This document shows, in pieces, positions 6,670 through 16,121 of a stretch of DNA of 38,240 bases (the first letter of the stretch is position 1; every line of letters begins with the position of its first letter). The position numbers and the translations under genes were made by a program. The DNA comes from a virus: positions 1-38,240 of the IMG/VR virus record IMGVR_UViG_3300037137_002161. The stretch is one strand, 5' to 3'. The notes beneath the pieces are model-generated. The model had not been told where the DNA came from. It did no database searches and saw nothing but the letters and a program-made list of their open reading frames with translations.

Positions 6670-8196
6670 CTAGGGTGGATCGAACGCCCCGATGCGGGTC
6701 GTCCGGGTGATGTCTCCGATGCTGGTGGACCGCGTGGCGGCGCCGATCCTGGCGGGGGCGTTCCCGGACGGGGCCGCGCCGCCGCTCGGGACCGCCTCGG
6801 GGTCGCGGAAGTGGACCAGCGCCGGCGGCGAGCCAATCGGCCCGTAGACCTTGGCGTAGACTTCGGACACGTCGACCTCGAGCGGCGAGGTCTGCGGGAT
6901 GTTGTAGTCGTACTCGACCAGCAGGTTGGTCATCGCGTCGACGTCGTCCCAGGTCCACGGCTGCCCGTCGGGGCGCAGGGAGACCTGGGCGGTCTCGGCC
7001 ACCACGAAACCGGTGGGCTGGAGGTCCGAGGTGCGCGGGAACTTGGTGATGGTCGAGACCCCGCTCGCCCCGGCGGCGGTCCAGCGCATCCGCATCGCGG
7101 TCAGCCAGGCGGCGGTCCCGTCAGTCTGCCCGCCCAGGCAGCCGAAGACCAGGTAGCTGATCGAGCCCCCCAGGCGGATCGGCGGCTTGACGGTGGCGGC
7201 CACGATTTGCGCCGTGCCGCTCGAGATCCCGACCTTGATGCTGGCGACGTAGGTGTCCGGGTTGAGGTCTCCCAGGCTCGCCGGGCTGGCGCCGGCCGCG
7301 AGGGTGAACTGCAGCATGGTCACGACCGTGGGGTCGTAGGTCTGCTGCACCGTGGCGGGCACGTAGACCTGCCCGCTCCCGGAGACGGTCGCCGGGTTGA
7401 CCTTCTGCACCCCGGTCGGCGCGTAGACGTGCGTGGTGGTCGAGACGCTGGGCGGGGCGATCGGCTGCCCCTCGGCGAGCTTGTAGGTCACGAGCAGCGC
7501 GGCCCACCATCTCGAGGTGATATTGGTGAGCAGCGCGGTCGGGGTATCGAGGTTGAAGGCCTCAATGTAGCCGACGTTCACCGTCCCGTTCGAAGTCGCC
7601 ACGCCGCCGGTCGTGCCGACCCGCTGCCCGGAGAGGAACCCATTCTGCCAGTCCCCGGCCGCGTCCCCGCTCGGGCCGTTGGTCCCGGCTATGCCCCAGA
7701 ACACCTCGTCGCGCAGCGCCGTGAGCGCGGTCGCATTCGAAGACGGCGCGGTGCTGCTGCCCGTAGCCGCGCTGCTTTTGTCTGCCGGTGCGAGATTCGG
7801 ACCGCCGACCTCATCCACCGCGCCGGCGACATAGAGCACGCCGACCCCGGTGAACGTGACGGTCAGCGTCTTGGTGCCGGGCGCGAGGTTCCAGAGCGAC
7901 CAGACGCTGGTCTCGAAGCCGCTGACCGCGACCCGGTCCTCGGCCAGCTGGGCGCCGCCCCAATCGACGCTCACGATGCTCTGCACCGTGACGTCGTAGA
8001 CCAGCGAGGCGATGATCCCGTTGCCGGCTTTCCCCACCGTGACGCTCGCCGTGATGGTCGAGCCGACCAGCACCTTGCCGCTCAGCTGGGCGCGCGAGGT
8101 CCTCGTCAGCAGGATCGGTGGGCTGGGCAGCGCAGCCGCGCGCCGAAGCACGCGCGGCTGCCCCAGCGGGGCGACGGGCGAGAGCAGGCCGGGCAT
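6670..8196 (-). CDS. Fibre-like structural protein with duplicated domain
   Basis: 508 residues, beta-rich and Thr/Gly/Ala-rich. Residues about 45-240 form a domain clearly related to residues about 290-480 of the tail-tip protein: shared elements include VSVxWG near the start, TAPSSNATA versus TTPSSGATA, DAAGDWQNGFLSGQRVG versus DAAGTWDGGFTNGQRVG, and ITSRWW versus ITSRPW, both ending LVTYK/CVTYK. A later segment (DGQPWTWDDVDAM, then VDVSEVYAKVYG) has the look of a jelly-roll domain common in phage fibres. The C-terminus is a low-complexity tail with repeated IGxxTRxTxIG. Probably a surface-exposed adhesin or tail-tip decoration. Confidence 0.65.
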   Translation of the reverse strand: MPGLLSPVAPLGQPRVLRRAAALPSPPILLTRTSRAQLSGKVLVGSTITASVTVGKAGNGIIASLVYDVTVQSIVSVDWGGAQLAEDRVAVSGFETSVWSLWNLAPGTKTLTVTFTGVGVLYVAGAVDEVGGPNLAPADKSSAATGSSTAPSSNATALTALRDEVFWGIAGTNGPSGDAAGDWQNGFLSGQRVGTTGGVATSNGTVNVGYIEAFNLDTPTALLTNITSRWWAALLVTYKLAEGQPIAPPSVSTTTHVYAPTGVQKVNPATVSGSGQVYVPATVQQTYDPTVVTMLQFTLAAGASPASLGDLNPDTYVASIKVGISSGTAQIVAATVKPPIRLGGSISYLVFGCLGGQTDGTAAWLTAMRMRWTAAGASGVSTITKFPRTSDLQPTGFVVAETAQVSLRPDGQPWTWDDVDAMTNLLVEYDYNIPQTSPLEVDVSEVYAKVYGPIGSPPALVHFRDPEAVPSGGAAPSGNAPARIGAATRSTSIGDITRTTRIGAFDPP

Positions 8197-8202
8197 GGGG
8201 TT

Positions 8203-8763
8203 CTAGTTCAGCGCCTCGACCAGGTACTGGTGCAGCGTCATCGAGCCGGTCGCGACGGTCTGGGTGAAGAACAGGTCGAGCGTGTTGGCGATGGTGCTGT
8301 CGAAACCGGTCCCGACCGCGGGCGCCGAGTTCCACGGCAGGATCGCCGCCAGCACGCCCTTGGGGGCGGTGGCCGGGACCCCCAGCAGGTCCTCGCAGGT
8401 CCACAGACCTTGCCCCATCAGGTTCGCGCTGGTGCCGCCGCCGATGGCGCGGCAGGTCAGCAGCAGCTCGAGCATCCAGCCGACGTTGGTGTGCCCCGCC
8501 ACGGTATCGAGCAGCGCCGCCAGTCCATCGAAGGCGATGACGCCGCCGACCCGGACGTCGTAGCGCGCGGTGCCGGGCGTGGTGATCAGCGAGCTGATGC
8601 GGCCCGACGCCTTGATGCGGAGCGCCCGTCCGATGTAGAAGTAATTGGCCGGCAGCGTGATCTTCGCCGCCGCCGGGAGGCACGTCGCCGCCGCGGCCGC
8701 GGTCAGGGCCGGCCCGTCCACCTGCGCCGCTACCAGCGTCTCCTGCCAGGTCTGCAGACTCAT
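8203..8763 (-). CDS. Putative tail-associated structural protein
   Basis: 186 residues, no known motif. A helical Ala-rich N-terminus is followed by beta-rich sequence (IGRALRIKASGRISSLI, ARYDVRVGGVIAFDG) of the type seen in head or tail decoration domains. A strong Shine-Dalgarno (AAAGGAGAT) precedes ATG 8763, and the 62-base gap upstream of it is one of the few in the tail module, so it may be highly translated. Confidence 0.55.
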   Translation of the reverse strand: MSLQTWQETLVAAQVDGPALTAAAAATCLPAAAKITLPANYFYIGRALRIKASGRISSLITTPGTARYDVRVGGVIAFDGLAALLDTVAGHTNVGWMLELLLTCRAIGGGTSANLMGQGLWTCEDLLGVPATAPKGVLAAILPWNSAPAVGTGFDSTIANTLDLFFTQTVATGSMTLHQYLVEALN

Positions 8764-8825
8764 GGTCCGATCTCCTTTAGGTCGTTTCGCCCTGTGTTTC
8801 GGGATCCCTTTTCACGCGGCCCCGG

Positions 8826-9257
8826 TTATCCGAGGTCGAACACCCCGCTCGCCAGCCAGTTGATGTCCCACTCGGTCCCGTTGGTCACCACGTCCACGAT
8901 GTCCGCGATGCAGATGATTGGACTGCTCACGTCGTTGGTGATCTCCTTGACCAGCGCGATCGCGCCGATCGTGCCGACGCTCAGGCCCGCCAGCACGACG
9001 TTGGCACAGGTGAACTTGGGCGCCGCGCTGCCGTCCACGGTGTTGATCGACTTGCTGGTGACCGCGATGCGGTTCCCGAACCCGGCGGTGTAGCCGGTGC
9101 CGCTGAGCTCGCTCGCCACGAGATCGGAGACGAAGGCGTGGCTCTGGAGCGGGACGTAGGCCGAGCCGAGCAGGATGAGTTTGAGCGTGTCGGCAATCAC
9201 GTCGATGTTCTTCTGCAGCAGCAGCGCGTGGAACTTGTGGCTCTGCACGCTGGCCAT
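8826..9257 (-). CDS. Putative structural protein
   Basis: 143 residues from ATG 9257, chosen because GGAGGGAGG lies just upstream. It starts with HKFHALLLQKNIDVIADTLK and continues with beta-rich segments (LILLGSAYVPLQSH, KFTCANVVLAGLSVG). This type is common near tail-tip genes in phages of high-G+C hosts, where members are annotated simply as structural. No domain could be named. Confidence 0.55.
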   Translation of the reverse strand: MASVQSHKFHALLLQKNIDVIADTLKLILLGSAYVPLQSHAFVSDLVASELSGTGYTAGFGNRIAVTSKSINTVDGSAAPKFTCANVVLAGLSVGTIGAIALVKEITNDVSSPIICIADIVDVVTNGTEWDINWLASGVFDLG

Positions 9258-9273
9258 GCTCGCGACCTCCCTC

Positions 9274-9555
9274 CTAGCAGTCGACCGCGATCGAGCGGTC
9301 GATGTAGACGTGCCAGCCACAGGGCTGGTGCAGCACCGAGGGCCGCGCCGTGAAGCTGCCGTCCTCGTGGAACGTGACGTCGTGGTTCTTCAGTGATACG
9401 GGCTGCTCGCAGCGCGGGCAGCCGATCATCACCGTGGGTTGCTGCTCGCCCGCCTTGAGCTCGTAGAGCCCAGGCGAGACCCTGGCCCACTGACCCGATC
9501 GCGGCCACGGGTCACGCCCCGCCGCGACCTGCTCGAGCTCGATGGAACCCTGCAC
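9274..9555 (-). CDS. Small putative zinc-binding protein
   Basis: 93 residues. CPRC (about residue 46) and HQPCGWH near residue 78 could form one zinc site, with beta-strands between (HDVTFHEDGSFTARPSVLH). The PSV...CGWHVYID ending resembles small phage proteins of the DUF6527 type, which is a loose comparison. It sits among tail-tip genes. Confidence 0.5.
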   Translation of the reverse strand: MQGSIELEQVAAGRDPWPRSGQWARVSPGLYELKAGEQQPTVMIGCPRCEQPVSLKNHDVTFHEDGSFTARPSVLHQPCGWHVYIDRSIAVDC

Positions 9556-9576
9556 CTAACCCTCCCGCCCCGCACC

Positions 9577-9903
9577 CTAGAGCTTCGGGACCTGCTCGCC
9601 GCCCGCGTCGTCGGTCGCCGCGCCGGCGCCGGCGTCGGTCGCCAGATGCAGCGGTGGATCCATACTGCTGCCGAGGTTCACCGTGGTCGTCACGGATGGT
9701 TCGACGCTGGTGAGCGGCCCGGCAAAGGACTGCCCGCCCACTTCCATCTGCGCCGAGCCGTAGGTCATGCTGGCCACGGTCACGGAGTGGCCGGCCGCTT
9801 TGAGGTCGCCCACGAACCGGGCGAACATCCTGTCAGCGTCGCTCGGGTGGTCGGCGTTGTGGTGCGCGCCGACGCCCTGTACGGAGAGATGCCAGTTTCC
9901 CAT
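9577..9903 (-). CDS. Conserved-looking small phage protein
   Basis: 108 residues. The first 50 residues (HLSVQGVGAHHNADHPSDAD, then MFARFVGDLKAAGHSVTVA) have a compact His/Asp-rich ferredoxin-like pattern that I associate with short proteins encoded near tail genes in many phages. The C-terminal half is low-complexity. Function unknown. Confidence 0.5.
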   Translation of the reverse strand: MGNWHLSVQGVGAHHNADHPSDADRMFARFVGDLKAAGHSVTVASMTYGSAQMEVGGQSFAGPLTSVEPSVTTTVNLGSSMDPPLHLATDAGAGAATDDAGGEQVPKL

Positions 9904-9915
9904 TCCGCCCTCCTG

Positions 9916-12900
9916 CTAGTCGATGTGGTAGGCCACCACCTCGATCCGCGTCGATGCGGGTCCGAGGTGCTGGTGCGTCTCGGTCACGATAAACTTTTTC
10001 CCCACCCACGAGCCATCGGAATTAGGTCCCGGGAACTGCACGTGGGCGTCGAGGTCGGACCCGAAGTTGAAGACGTGCCCGAGGTCCAGATCGAGCATCG
10101 ACCAGGACGAGAACACCACCCGCACGCGGCCGTCGTAGCGCAGGTCGAAGATGCGCCGCAGGGTGCTGAGCGCGGCCGCGACGACGCGCACGGCGCCGGC
10201 CTGCAGGTCCCGGGCGCGAATCCCGTAGCGACTCACCCCGATCCCGGCCGAGGCCGCGGCGAGCGCCTCGCGCGCCGGGTCCCGGGCGTGCGCGTTCTCC
10301 GAGCCGGTGTCGCTCATGGTAGGGGTGATCCAGACCTCGCGGACCTCCTTCGCGACCGCCGCGTCGGTGAGGTAGTGGACGTGCGGGGCGTTCACGATCT
10401 CGGTCTCCGTCGTGCGCGCGGCTCCGAGGCTGTCGGCGATCAGGTCGTTCCAGTAGAGGGTGCGCGGGAAATCCACCGGCATGCCGGGACGCCACACGAT
10501 GAACTTCCAGCGGTTGTCGAAGCGGGAGAGGTAGGAGAGCGCCGCACAGTCGTCGGCGATGGAGGAGATGGTGCTCCCCACGTTGCTGCGCGTGGTGAGG
10601 TGTGCCACCGCCTTCATGTTTTGCGCGTCCTGCACCGCGCGCGCGTCGGTGAAGCTGCCGTGGACCGACGTCCCGGCCTCGATCCCGGCGGCCGGCACCA
10701 GTCCGTAGGTCTGGAGGATATGGCGGATGATGTCCCCGGGTCGCTCGATCAGGCTGTTGGCGACCCCGGTGTAGGTGCCGCTGCCGTCGTCGGCGTAACC
10801 CTGGATCGTGGCGAAAACCTCGGTGTCCAGCTCATAGGTCGGCGGTGTGACTTCTCCAGGAGCTGATGACCAGGAGGGGAATCGACTGCGTGGATGCTGG
10901 AGGTCGCGCGCCAGGGTCATCAGATTGGGAGACGAGAAGCCTTGAATCACCAGGCTCCGTTCCGGCCGGTATCGCACCACCAGCGCAGCGAAGTAGATCT
11001 TCGCATTGCCGGTCGCACCACCGGCAAAGTCGATCCGCAGATCGATCAGGTCATGCGTGGCATCGGGGAAGCCGCCGAATTGCCAGTCGCTGTTCCACCA
11101 GGCGGCGTCCCACGGGACGCGGATCGTTATCGGGTTGCTGCTGGGCGGCAGGAGCTGCTTCACCGCCGGGCTGGCACCGGAGGCCGGATTGTAGGGATAG
11201 GCACGCAGGTTCCCGCTCCCACTGAACGAGTAGCCGACCACCAGCTCCACGGCCGGGATGGTCTGGCCCCCGGCCTCAACGATCGCACCGAGCCGTGATG
11301 GTGATGGAAGAATGGCCTGAAGTCCGACGTGTACGGTCGCATCGAGGTCGGCCCAGGTCGTCTCATTTTCCACGTCCAGCGCATTACGCCCGTTGGTCGC
11401 GGTGTTGACTAGGAAACCTCCGGTCACACGCAGGTCGATCGGGATCACGTGGGCCTTGGCCACGATCGACTCATCGGCGAGGCTCAAGTACGAGCCAGCC
11501 GCCGCCGAGACCGCGGTCACCCCGGGCGCGGCAGCCTTGTAGGTCACACAGATGCAGTTCCATGGCCGCGACGTGATGCCTGACTTCGATGCCGTCTGCG
11601 TCCCGATCGCGTTCACGATCTTGTACCCATCGCTCACCGTCGATGGCACGCTGGAAGTGCCCAGCAAGTTGCCGACCCTCTGCCCGTTCGTGAATCCGCC
11701 ATCCCAGGTGCCCGCGGCGTCACTACTATCGCCCTGCGTTCCGACCATCCCCAGCACTAACTCCGCCGCCTGCGCCGTCGCCGCGGTGGCTCCGGAGGAT
11801 GGCGTAGTCGAAGTCCCGGCGGCTTTCGCACTCACGTCGAACGGAGCAGCGATCGCACCGGTGACCTCATAGGCGGTGAACGCCACGGAGTTGTTCCCGG
11901 TCCCGGTCATGCTCACGGTGAGGTTGTTGGTCCCGGCGGTCACGTTGGCGAGCTCGTAGACGTAGGAGCGCGCGTCCGCTGACGCCGCACGTTGCGTCAG
12001 CGCGGTCGTCCCCCATTTGACCGAGACCGGCGCACCGCTGCCAGTCTGGATCAAGGCGACCAGCATGTGACCCTGACCGAGCGCGACGGACGAGATCGCG
12101 ATGTTGGCGGTTCCCCACGCTGCATCCGACGCCTGCGCCGCGCCCTTGGCGATCAGGTCGATCCCGAGCGGTCCGAGCGGGTTCGGCAGGCCATTGCCGC
12201 GCAGGAAGGTCTGCACGTCTCCAGCATCGACGCCGATCGATTTCACCGCATGGTCGGCCACCAGCGCCTTCACGTTCGCGGCCCCGATGCCGTTGTCCAC
12301 GATCCTTGCCGCGATGGTGCCCTTGCCGCCGGCGGCGTCCTGATAGTCGCGCAGGTAGGTGCGCGCCGGCCACGGCGACCTCATGTCGGGCGCATAGAGG
12401 CTGCCGTAGGCCACCGGCCGCACCATTCCGATGGCGGGTTCGGGCGCGTTGGGGTCGGTGGCGACGCTGACGTCGTTGGGCGGCAGTAAACGCCCGGTCT
12501 GGGAGCGGTCCTGGGTGGCCCATACCGTGAGGTGTGAGGGCCAGACCTCTGCATTGGTGATCACGCCCTGAAACACCTGCGCCGCGTCGTCGAACGAGGC
12601 CAGCGAGATCGGGAACAGCCACACCGTCACCACCGCGGACGAGTCCCAACGGTAGTCGACCGTGGCGCGCGCGGCCAGCAGGCCGGCGGTCTGGTAGCCG
12701 AGCTTGCGGTTCACGATCCGGAAGGCGGTGCTGGCCGGCGCTGCGCTCGGGGCCAGCAGGTCGGCGACGCTGCTGATCGGCTCCGGCTCCTCAATCAGGT
12801 TCTCCCACAGCTGGACGTTGGCCGCCGCGCCGGCCGGGGTCTGGACCTCGCGGGTGCTGGCGTAGAGCGTGGCGGCGGCGCCGCCGGTCGCGCTCTGCAG

Positions 12901-12972
12901 CACGATCTTGTAGAGCACCGCGACGTCCCGGTTGGCGCGGGCGGCGACGAGGAATTTCTCGGACAGGCTCAC
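9916..12972 (-). CDS. Tail tip / central adhesion protein
   Basis: 1018 residues from GTG 12972, which overlaps the upstream stop as GTGA. It is the largest protein of the genome. Residues about 1-290 form a baseplate-hub-like region. Residues about 290-480 are the duplicated domain shared with the 6670-8196 gene. Residues about 620-760 look like a jelly-roll or galactose-binding module (PWDAAWWNSDWQFGGFPDA, then IYFAALVVRYRP). The C-terminal 300 residues carry hub-like sequence (LGHVFNFGSDLD, GKKFIVTETHQHLGPASTRI) typical of the tail-tip proteins that anchor fibres. Position after tape measure and distal tail genes supports a host-binding tail-tip role. The frame continues upstream of 12972 but that part is antisense-like and overlaps the previous gene. 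Confidence 0.7.
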   Translation of the reverse strand: MSLSEKFLVAARANRDVAVLYKIVLQSATGGAAATLYASTREVQTPAGAAANVQLWENLIEEPEPISSVADLLAPSAAPASTAFRIVNRKLGYQTAGLLAARATVDYRWDSSAVVTVWLFPISLASFDDAAQVFQGVITNAEVWPSHLTVWATQDRSQTGRLLPPNDVSVATDPNAPEPAIGMVRPVAYGSLYAPDMRSPWPARTYLRDYQDAAGGKGTIAARIVDNGIGAANVKALVADHAVKSIGVDAGDVQTFLRGNGLPNPLGPLGIDLIAKGAAQASDAAWGTANIAISSVALGQGHMLVALIQTGSGAPVSVKWGTTALTQRAASADARSYVYELANVTAGTNNLTVSMTGTGNNSVAFTAYEVTGAIAAPFDVSAKAAGTSTTPSSGATAATAQAAELVLGMVGTQGDSSDAAGTWDGGFTNGQRVGNLLGTSSVPSTVSDGYKIVNAIGTQTASKSGITSRPWNCICVTYKAAAPGVTAVSAAAGSYLSLADESIVAKAHVIPIDLRVTGGFLVNTATNGRNALDVENETTWADLDATVHVGLQAILPSPSRLGAIVEAGGQTIPAVELVVGYSFSGSGNLRAYPYNPASGASPAVKQLLPPSSNPITIRVPWDAAWWNSDWQFGGFPDATHDLIDLRIDFAGGATGNAKIYFAALVVRYRPERSLVIQGFSSPNLMTLARDLQHPRSRFPSWSSAPGEVTPPTYELDTEVFATIQGYADDGSGTYTGVANSLIERPGDIIRHILQTYGLVPAAGIEAGTSVHGSFTDARAVQDAQNMKAVAHLTTRSNVGSTISSIADDCAALSYLSRFDNRWKFIVWRPGMPVDFPRTLYWNDLIADSLGAARTTETEIVNAPHVHYLTDAAVAKEVREVWITPTMSDTGSENAHARDPAREALAAASAGIGVSRYGIRARDLQAGAVRVVAAALSTLRRIFDLRYDGRVRVVFSSWSMLDLDLGHVFNFGSDLDAHVQFPGPNSDGSWVGKKFIVTETHQHLGPASTRIEVVAYHID

Positions 12973-14021
12973 CCGAGCACCTCGGCCTCGAGCGTGACGT
13001 CGTAGCGGTCGACCGGCCCCCAGGTGTGGGCGATCTGCAGCCGGTCGGTGGTGAGGATGATCTGCTGGAACTGGTCGAAGGCGTCGACGTAGGTCACTGG
13101 GGCGCGCGACTTGGCGAGCAGGAGCAGGGCGTTGCGGATCCCCTGGTCGACGTTGTTGAAGAGCATCACCAGCTCCCGCCGGTCGTCCCCGAGCTGGGTC
13201 ACCACCGGCATGCCCCCCGCGGTGCGGTCGCGCGCCACCACCGGCAGGTAGGTGTCGGTCGATCCGGGCGAGTAGACGATCCCCAGGTCGTTGGTGATGG
13301 CCGCGAGCAGGGGGTTGGCGAGCGCGTAGGGGATGCCGAACGAGTCGAGCTCGAGCTGCCAGTAGCGGCCGGTCACGACCGGGAAGAGCACCTGACCGGT
13401 GTCCCGCGGCCCGCTGGTGAAGTTCTGGACCGGCAGCGCGGTGTAGGTGCTGGCGGCGTAGCCCTGGGCCGCGGTGCGGTAGCCGGCCAGCAGCTGGTTC
13501 GGCAGGATGCCGGCCCGCAGCCCGTGAAGTCCGAGCAGGGCGACCGCCTTGTCCCCCCCGAGGTCGAGCTGGATGCGCAGCGGGTCCGCCGGGGTCGGCC
13601 CGGTGCTCCAAACCGACGAGCGGTCGCTGTTGAGCAGGTTCTCCAGCGGGAAGGCCGGATCCTCCTGGGTGGCGGGGGCGCCCGGGTAGACCAGCTCATT
13701 GAGCCGCGCCACCGTGACCGTGATGCCCGAGCCGGGCGTCATCCCGCCGTTGGTGGTGAGCACGGTCGGGCTGGTGACGACCGTCACCGTGGTGACCGGC
13801 GCGCCGAAGCCGCCCGGGATCCCGGTGCCCGAGAGCCCGCAGCCCACCGCCACCCCGTCGGCGATCCACGAGCCCGAGAAGCGCGTGATGGTGGTCGCGG
13901 TCAGCGTGCAGCCGGCTGCGACCGAGCGCGCGTTGATGACCCGCGGGAAGTTGGCGGTGGCCGTGAGCTTGGTCGAGAACAGGCTGCTGCCGCGCGCGAA
14001 TCGGGTGGTCCCGGTGGTCAT
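12969..14021 (-). CDS. Distal tail protein
   Basis: 350 residues, directly after the tape measure gene, where distal tail proteins normally lie. Residues about 34-104 hold a Gly/Thr-rich beta module (GLSGTGIPGGFG) similar to the repeats of the 21208-22080 protein. Residues about 120-240 resemble a discoidin-like carbohydrate-binding fold (FPLENLLNSDRSSVWSTG, LRIQLDLGGDKAVALLGLHG, GRYWQLELD). The C-terminus has the pattern LQIAHTWGPVDRYDVTLEAE. Likely connects the tail tube to the tip and may bind sugars. Confidence 0.65.
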   Translation of the reverse strand: MTTGTTRFARGSSLFSTKLTATANFPRVINARSVAAGCTLTATTITRFSGSWIADGVAVGCGLSGTGIPGGFGAPVTTVTVVTSPTVLTTNGGMTPGSGITVTVARLNELVYPGAPATQEDPAFPLENLLNSDRSSVWSTGPTPADPLRIQLDLGGDKAVALLGLHGLRAGILPNQLLAGYRTAAQGYAASTYTALPVQNFTSGPRDTGQVLFPVVTGRYWQLELDSFGIPYALANPLLAAITNDLGIVYSPGSTDTYLPVVARDRTAGGMPVVTQLGDDRRELVMLFNNVDQGIRNALLLLAKSRAPVTYVDAFDQFQQIILTTDRLQIAHTWGPVDRYDVTLEAEVLG

Positions 14022-14024
14022 GGG

Positions 14025-15881
14025 CTAGCTCGACAGCACCAGGCGCTCGCCCGCGCGGCGCAGCCCGGCACTCGGTGAGCGCAGCGCCATGTAGGCCGAG
14101 CGCGAGTCGATCGCCTGGATGATGTAGGTGTCGCCGCCCCCCGCCCCCCGGGCCGCGAACCCGCCGCCGCCGGCCGGAGCGGCGCTCGGGACCGGCGGTC
14201 CGATCAAGCCGGGACCGCCCGCGGCGAGGCCCAGCCCGGCCGCCGCCGACAGGAACGGGCCGAACCCGGGGATCAACCCGATCACCAGCTTGAATATCGC
14301 CGTCGCGGCCAGGTGTGCGAGGATCGCCAGCACCTCCTGCTCGAGCGCCTTGAACACCGTCACCGCGGCGTCCTTGAAGGTCTTGATCTGACCGCCCAGG
14401 CTGGTCAGCACCTGCAGCATCCCGACCTCGAGCCCGCGGTCGAGCCCCTCGAAGGCGTCCGCCAGGATCCCGGCACCCGACAGCACCTGCTGGACCACCC
14501 CGCCCCACTTGATCCCCATCTCGATCATCGCGGCGCTGATCTTGGGGAACGAGTCGAGCAGGTCCTTGCGCTGCTTCTCCCAGCCCGGCGGCATCTTCGC
14601 GAAGGCGTCGAGTCCTGGCGTCCCGGCCCGCGGGTGTGGACGCAGCGCGATCGTCCCGGCGCCGACGTCACTGCCGAAGAACCCCTTCTGCGCGGCCAGG
14701 CTCATCGCACCGATCACGCCCTCGAGGCTCTTGCGGAGCTGCTCGAGCTTCCTCTCGTCCGCGAGGTGGTCGAGCGCGGCCGCCATCTCGGCCGCCACCC
14801 CGGCGCCGACGTGGAGCAGCCGCATGAGCTCCTTGATCTCGCGGTTCGGCTCGCCCGGGGGTCCGCGCTTGACGGGCGGTGGGGCGCCGAGCAGTCCGAA
14901 TCCGGGCGTGCCGTGCAGATCGACCCACGGCATCCCCTCCGGGCGCTTGAGCCCGTGGGTGTCGAACCACTTGGCCTCCTCGGTGGCATCGTGGATCTGC
15001 CCGGTGATCGAGAGCCAGGCCGCCAGGATCGCCAGGCTGGTCTGCTCCGACTCCCGCATCCACGCCGCCGGGTTGGCCGCCGCGGCCAGGATGCCGATCA
15101 GGTCGGACCCGACGTGGAACGGGGTCGCCGGGTTGGGGTCCTTCTGGGCCTGGCGGAACGCCGCCAGGATCTCGTCGATCGCGCCGACGATCCCGGTGGT
15201 GGCCGGCAGCGCCGCCTCCTCCATGTCGAGCCACAGGGCGCGCCAGCGCAGGCCGAGCTCGTCGAGCTTGGGCCGCAGCCGATCGGCCTTGGCGATCAGC
15301 GAGTCCTCGATGATGCCGCCGGTGTCCTTGATCTGGCTCTGGACCCGCTCGAACTCCTCGCGCAGCCGCCCGATCAGGCCGGCGGTCTCCTTGCCGGTCT
15401 TACCGGCCAGCGCGGTCATCACCGCCGAGAAGTAGGCGCTGTCGCCGTACTTCTTCGAGGCGTCGGAGAGCTGGAGCAGCGCCTGGATCGGGTTGCGCGT
15501 GGCGATCCCCAGCGCGCGGAGCTCGGCGCTCTGCTTGCCGATCGAGCTCGCCATGAACTCCATGGTCTTGTCGGCGCGCTCGCCCGAGAGCCCCAGGTTG
15601 TCGAACGCCCTGCGCAGCAGCTGGACGTCGGTGGCGGAGGACCCGGTGGCGTTCGAGACCAGCTCGATCGACTTGACCTCGTCGATGAGCTTGGCGGCCA
15701 GCTGCGAGGCGGCGGTGGCGGCGCCGGCGGCGCCGGCGGCGATCAGGCTCAGCCCGCCGCCCGCGCTCGCCAGCGACATCAGCGCGCCGCGGACGTCGAA
15801 CACCTTGTGCTGCAGGTTGGCGAGGACGGCCGAGGCCTCGTCGCGCGCCTTCAGGATCAGTCCGACCTGTTCTTCGGCCAT
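14025..15881 (-). CDS. Tail tape measure protein
   Basis: 618 residues, Ala/Gly-rich and largely helical. The N-terminus (GLILKARDEASAVLANLQHK, then LIAAGAAGAATAASQLAAKL) and the membrane-like hydrophobic stretch near residues 510-560 (LAHLAATAIFKLVIGLIPGF) are typical of tape measure proteins. At about 1.5 angstrom per residue it predicts a tail of roughly 90 nm. It starts immediately after the stop of the frameshifted chaperone, the canonical position. Absence of sheath genes supports a non-contractile tail. Confidence 0.9.
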   Translation of the reverse strand: MAEEQVGLILKARDEASAVLANLQHKVFDVRGALMSLASAGGGLSLIAAGAAGAATAASQLAAKLIDEVKSIELVSNATGSSATDVQLLRRAFDNLGLSGERADKTMEFMASSIGKQSAELRALGIATRNPIQALLQLSDASKKYGDSAYFSAVMTALAGKTGKETAGLIGRLREEFERVQSQIKDTGGIIEDSLIAKADRLRPKLDELGLRWRALWLDMEEAALPATTGIVGAIDEILAAFRQAQKDPNPATPFHVGSDLIGILAAAANPAAWMRESEQTSLAILAAWLSITGQIHDATEEAKWFDTHGLKRPEGMPWVDLHGTPGFGLLGAPPPVKRGPPGEPNREIKELMRLLHVGAGVAAEMAAALDHLADERKLEQLRKSLEGVIGAMSLAAQKGFFGSDVGAGTIALRPHPRAGTPGLDAFAKMPPGWEKQRKDLLDSFPKISAAMIEMGIKWGGVVQQVLSGAGILADAFEGLDRGLEVGMLQVLTSLGGQIKTFKDAAVTVFKALEQEVLAILAHLAATAIFKLVIGLIPGFGPFLSAAAGLGLAAGGPGLIGPPVPSAAPAGGGGFAARGAGGGDTYIIQAIDSRSAYMALRSPSAGLRRAGERLVLSS

Positions 15882-16121
15882 CTAGAGCCTCAGGTAGATG
15901 AGCTCGAGCGCGACCAGAATCTTCGCCTCGAGGCTCGATACCTGACCCACGGCGAGCCCCCAGCGCATGCTGGCGATGCGGTCGCTCGCGCGCAGCGCGG
16001 TCAGGTCGTAGGCCAGCTGCTCCGGGTCGCCCTCCAGGACGTCACGCGGGCTCGCCGCCCTCAGCCGCGCCAGCCGGCACAGCTCCGAGGCGATCAGCCC
16101 CCCCCACTCCTCCCTCGCCAT
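15882..16121 (-). CDS. Tail assembly chaperone, second (frameshifted) part
   Basis: The frame from ATG 16121 is 79 residues, but no ribosome site precedes that ATG and the same frame stays open further upstream. It is therefore more likely the C-terminal extension of the 16042-16590 protein after a +1 (equivalently -2) frameshift near 16138-16149. Sequence begins AREEWGGLIASELCRLARLR and looks like real protein, unlike the zero-frame end of the first part. Ends in TAG, and the tape measure ATG follows at once, the usual location of GT-type chaperone extensions. Confidence 0.7.
   Translation of the reverse strand: MAREEWGGLIASELCRLARLRAASPRDVLEGDPEQLAYDLTALRASDRIASMRWGLAVGQVSSLEAKILVALELIYLRL

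Noticed and set aside
6205-9093. 962-codon open frame on the plus strand
   Set aside because: It lies opposite several convincing minus-strand genes, has Arg/Gly/Asp-rich composition and no domains. High G+C removes stops on the opposite strand.
12973-13611. N-terminal extension of the tail-tip frame
   Set aside because: The 213 codons upstream of GTG 12972 overlap the distal tail gene in another frame and are low-complexity; the GTGA overlap marks the true start.
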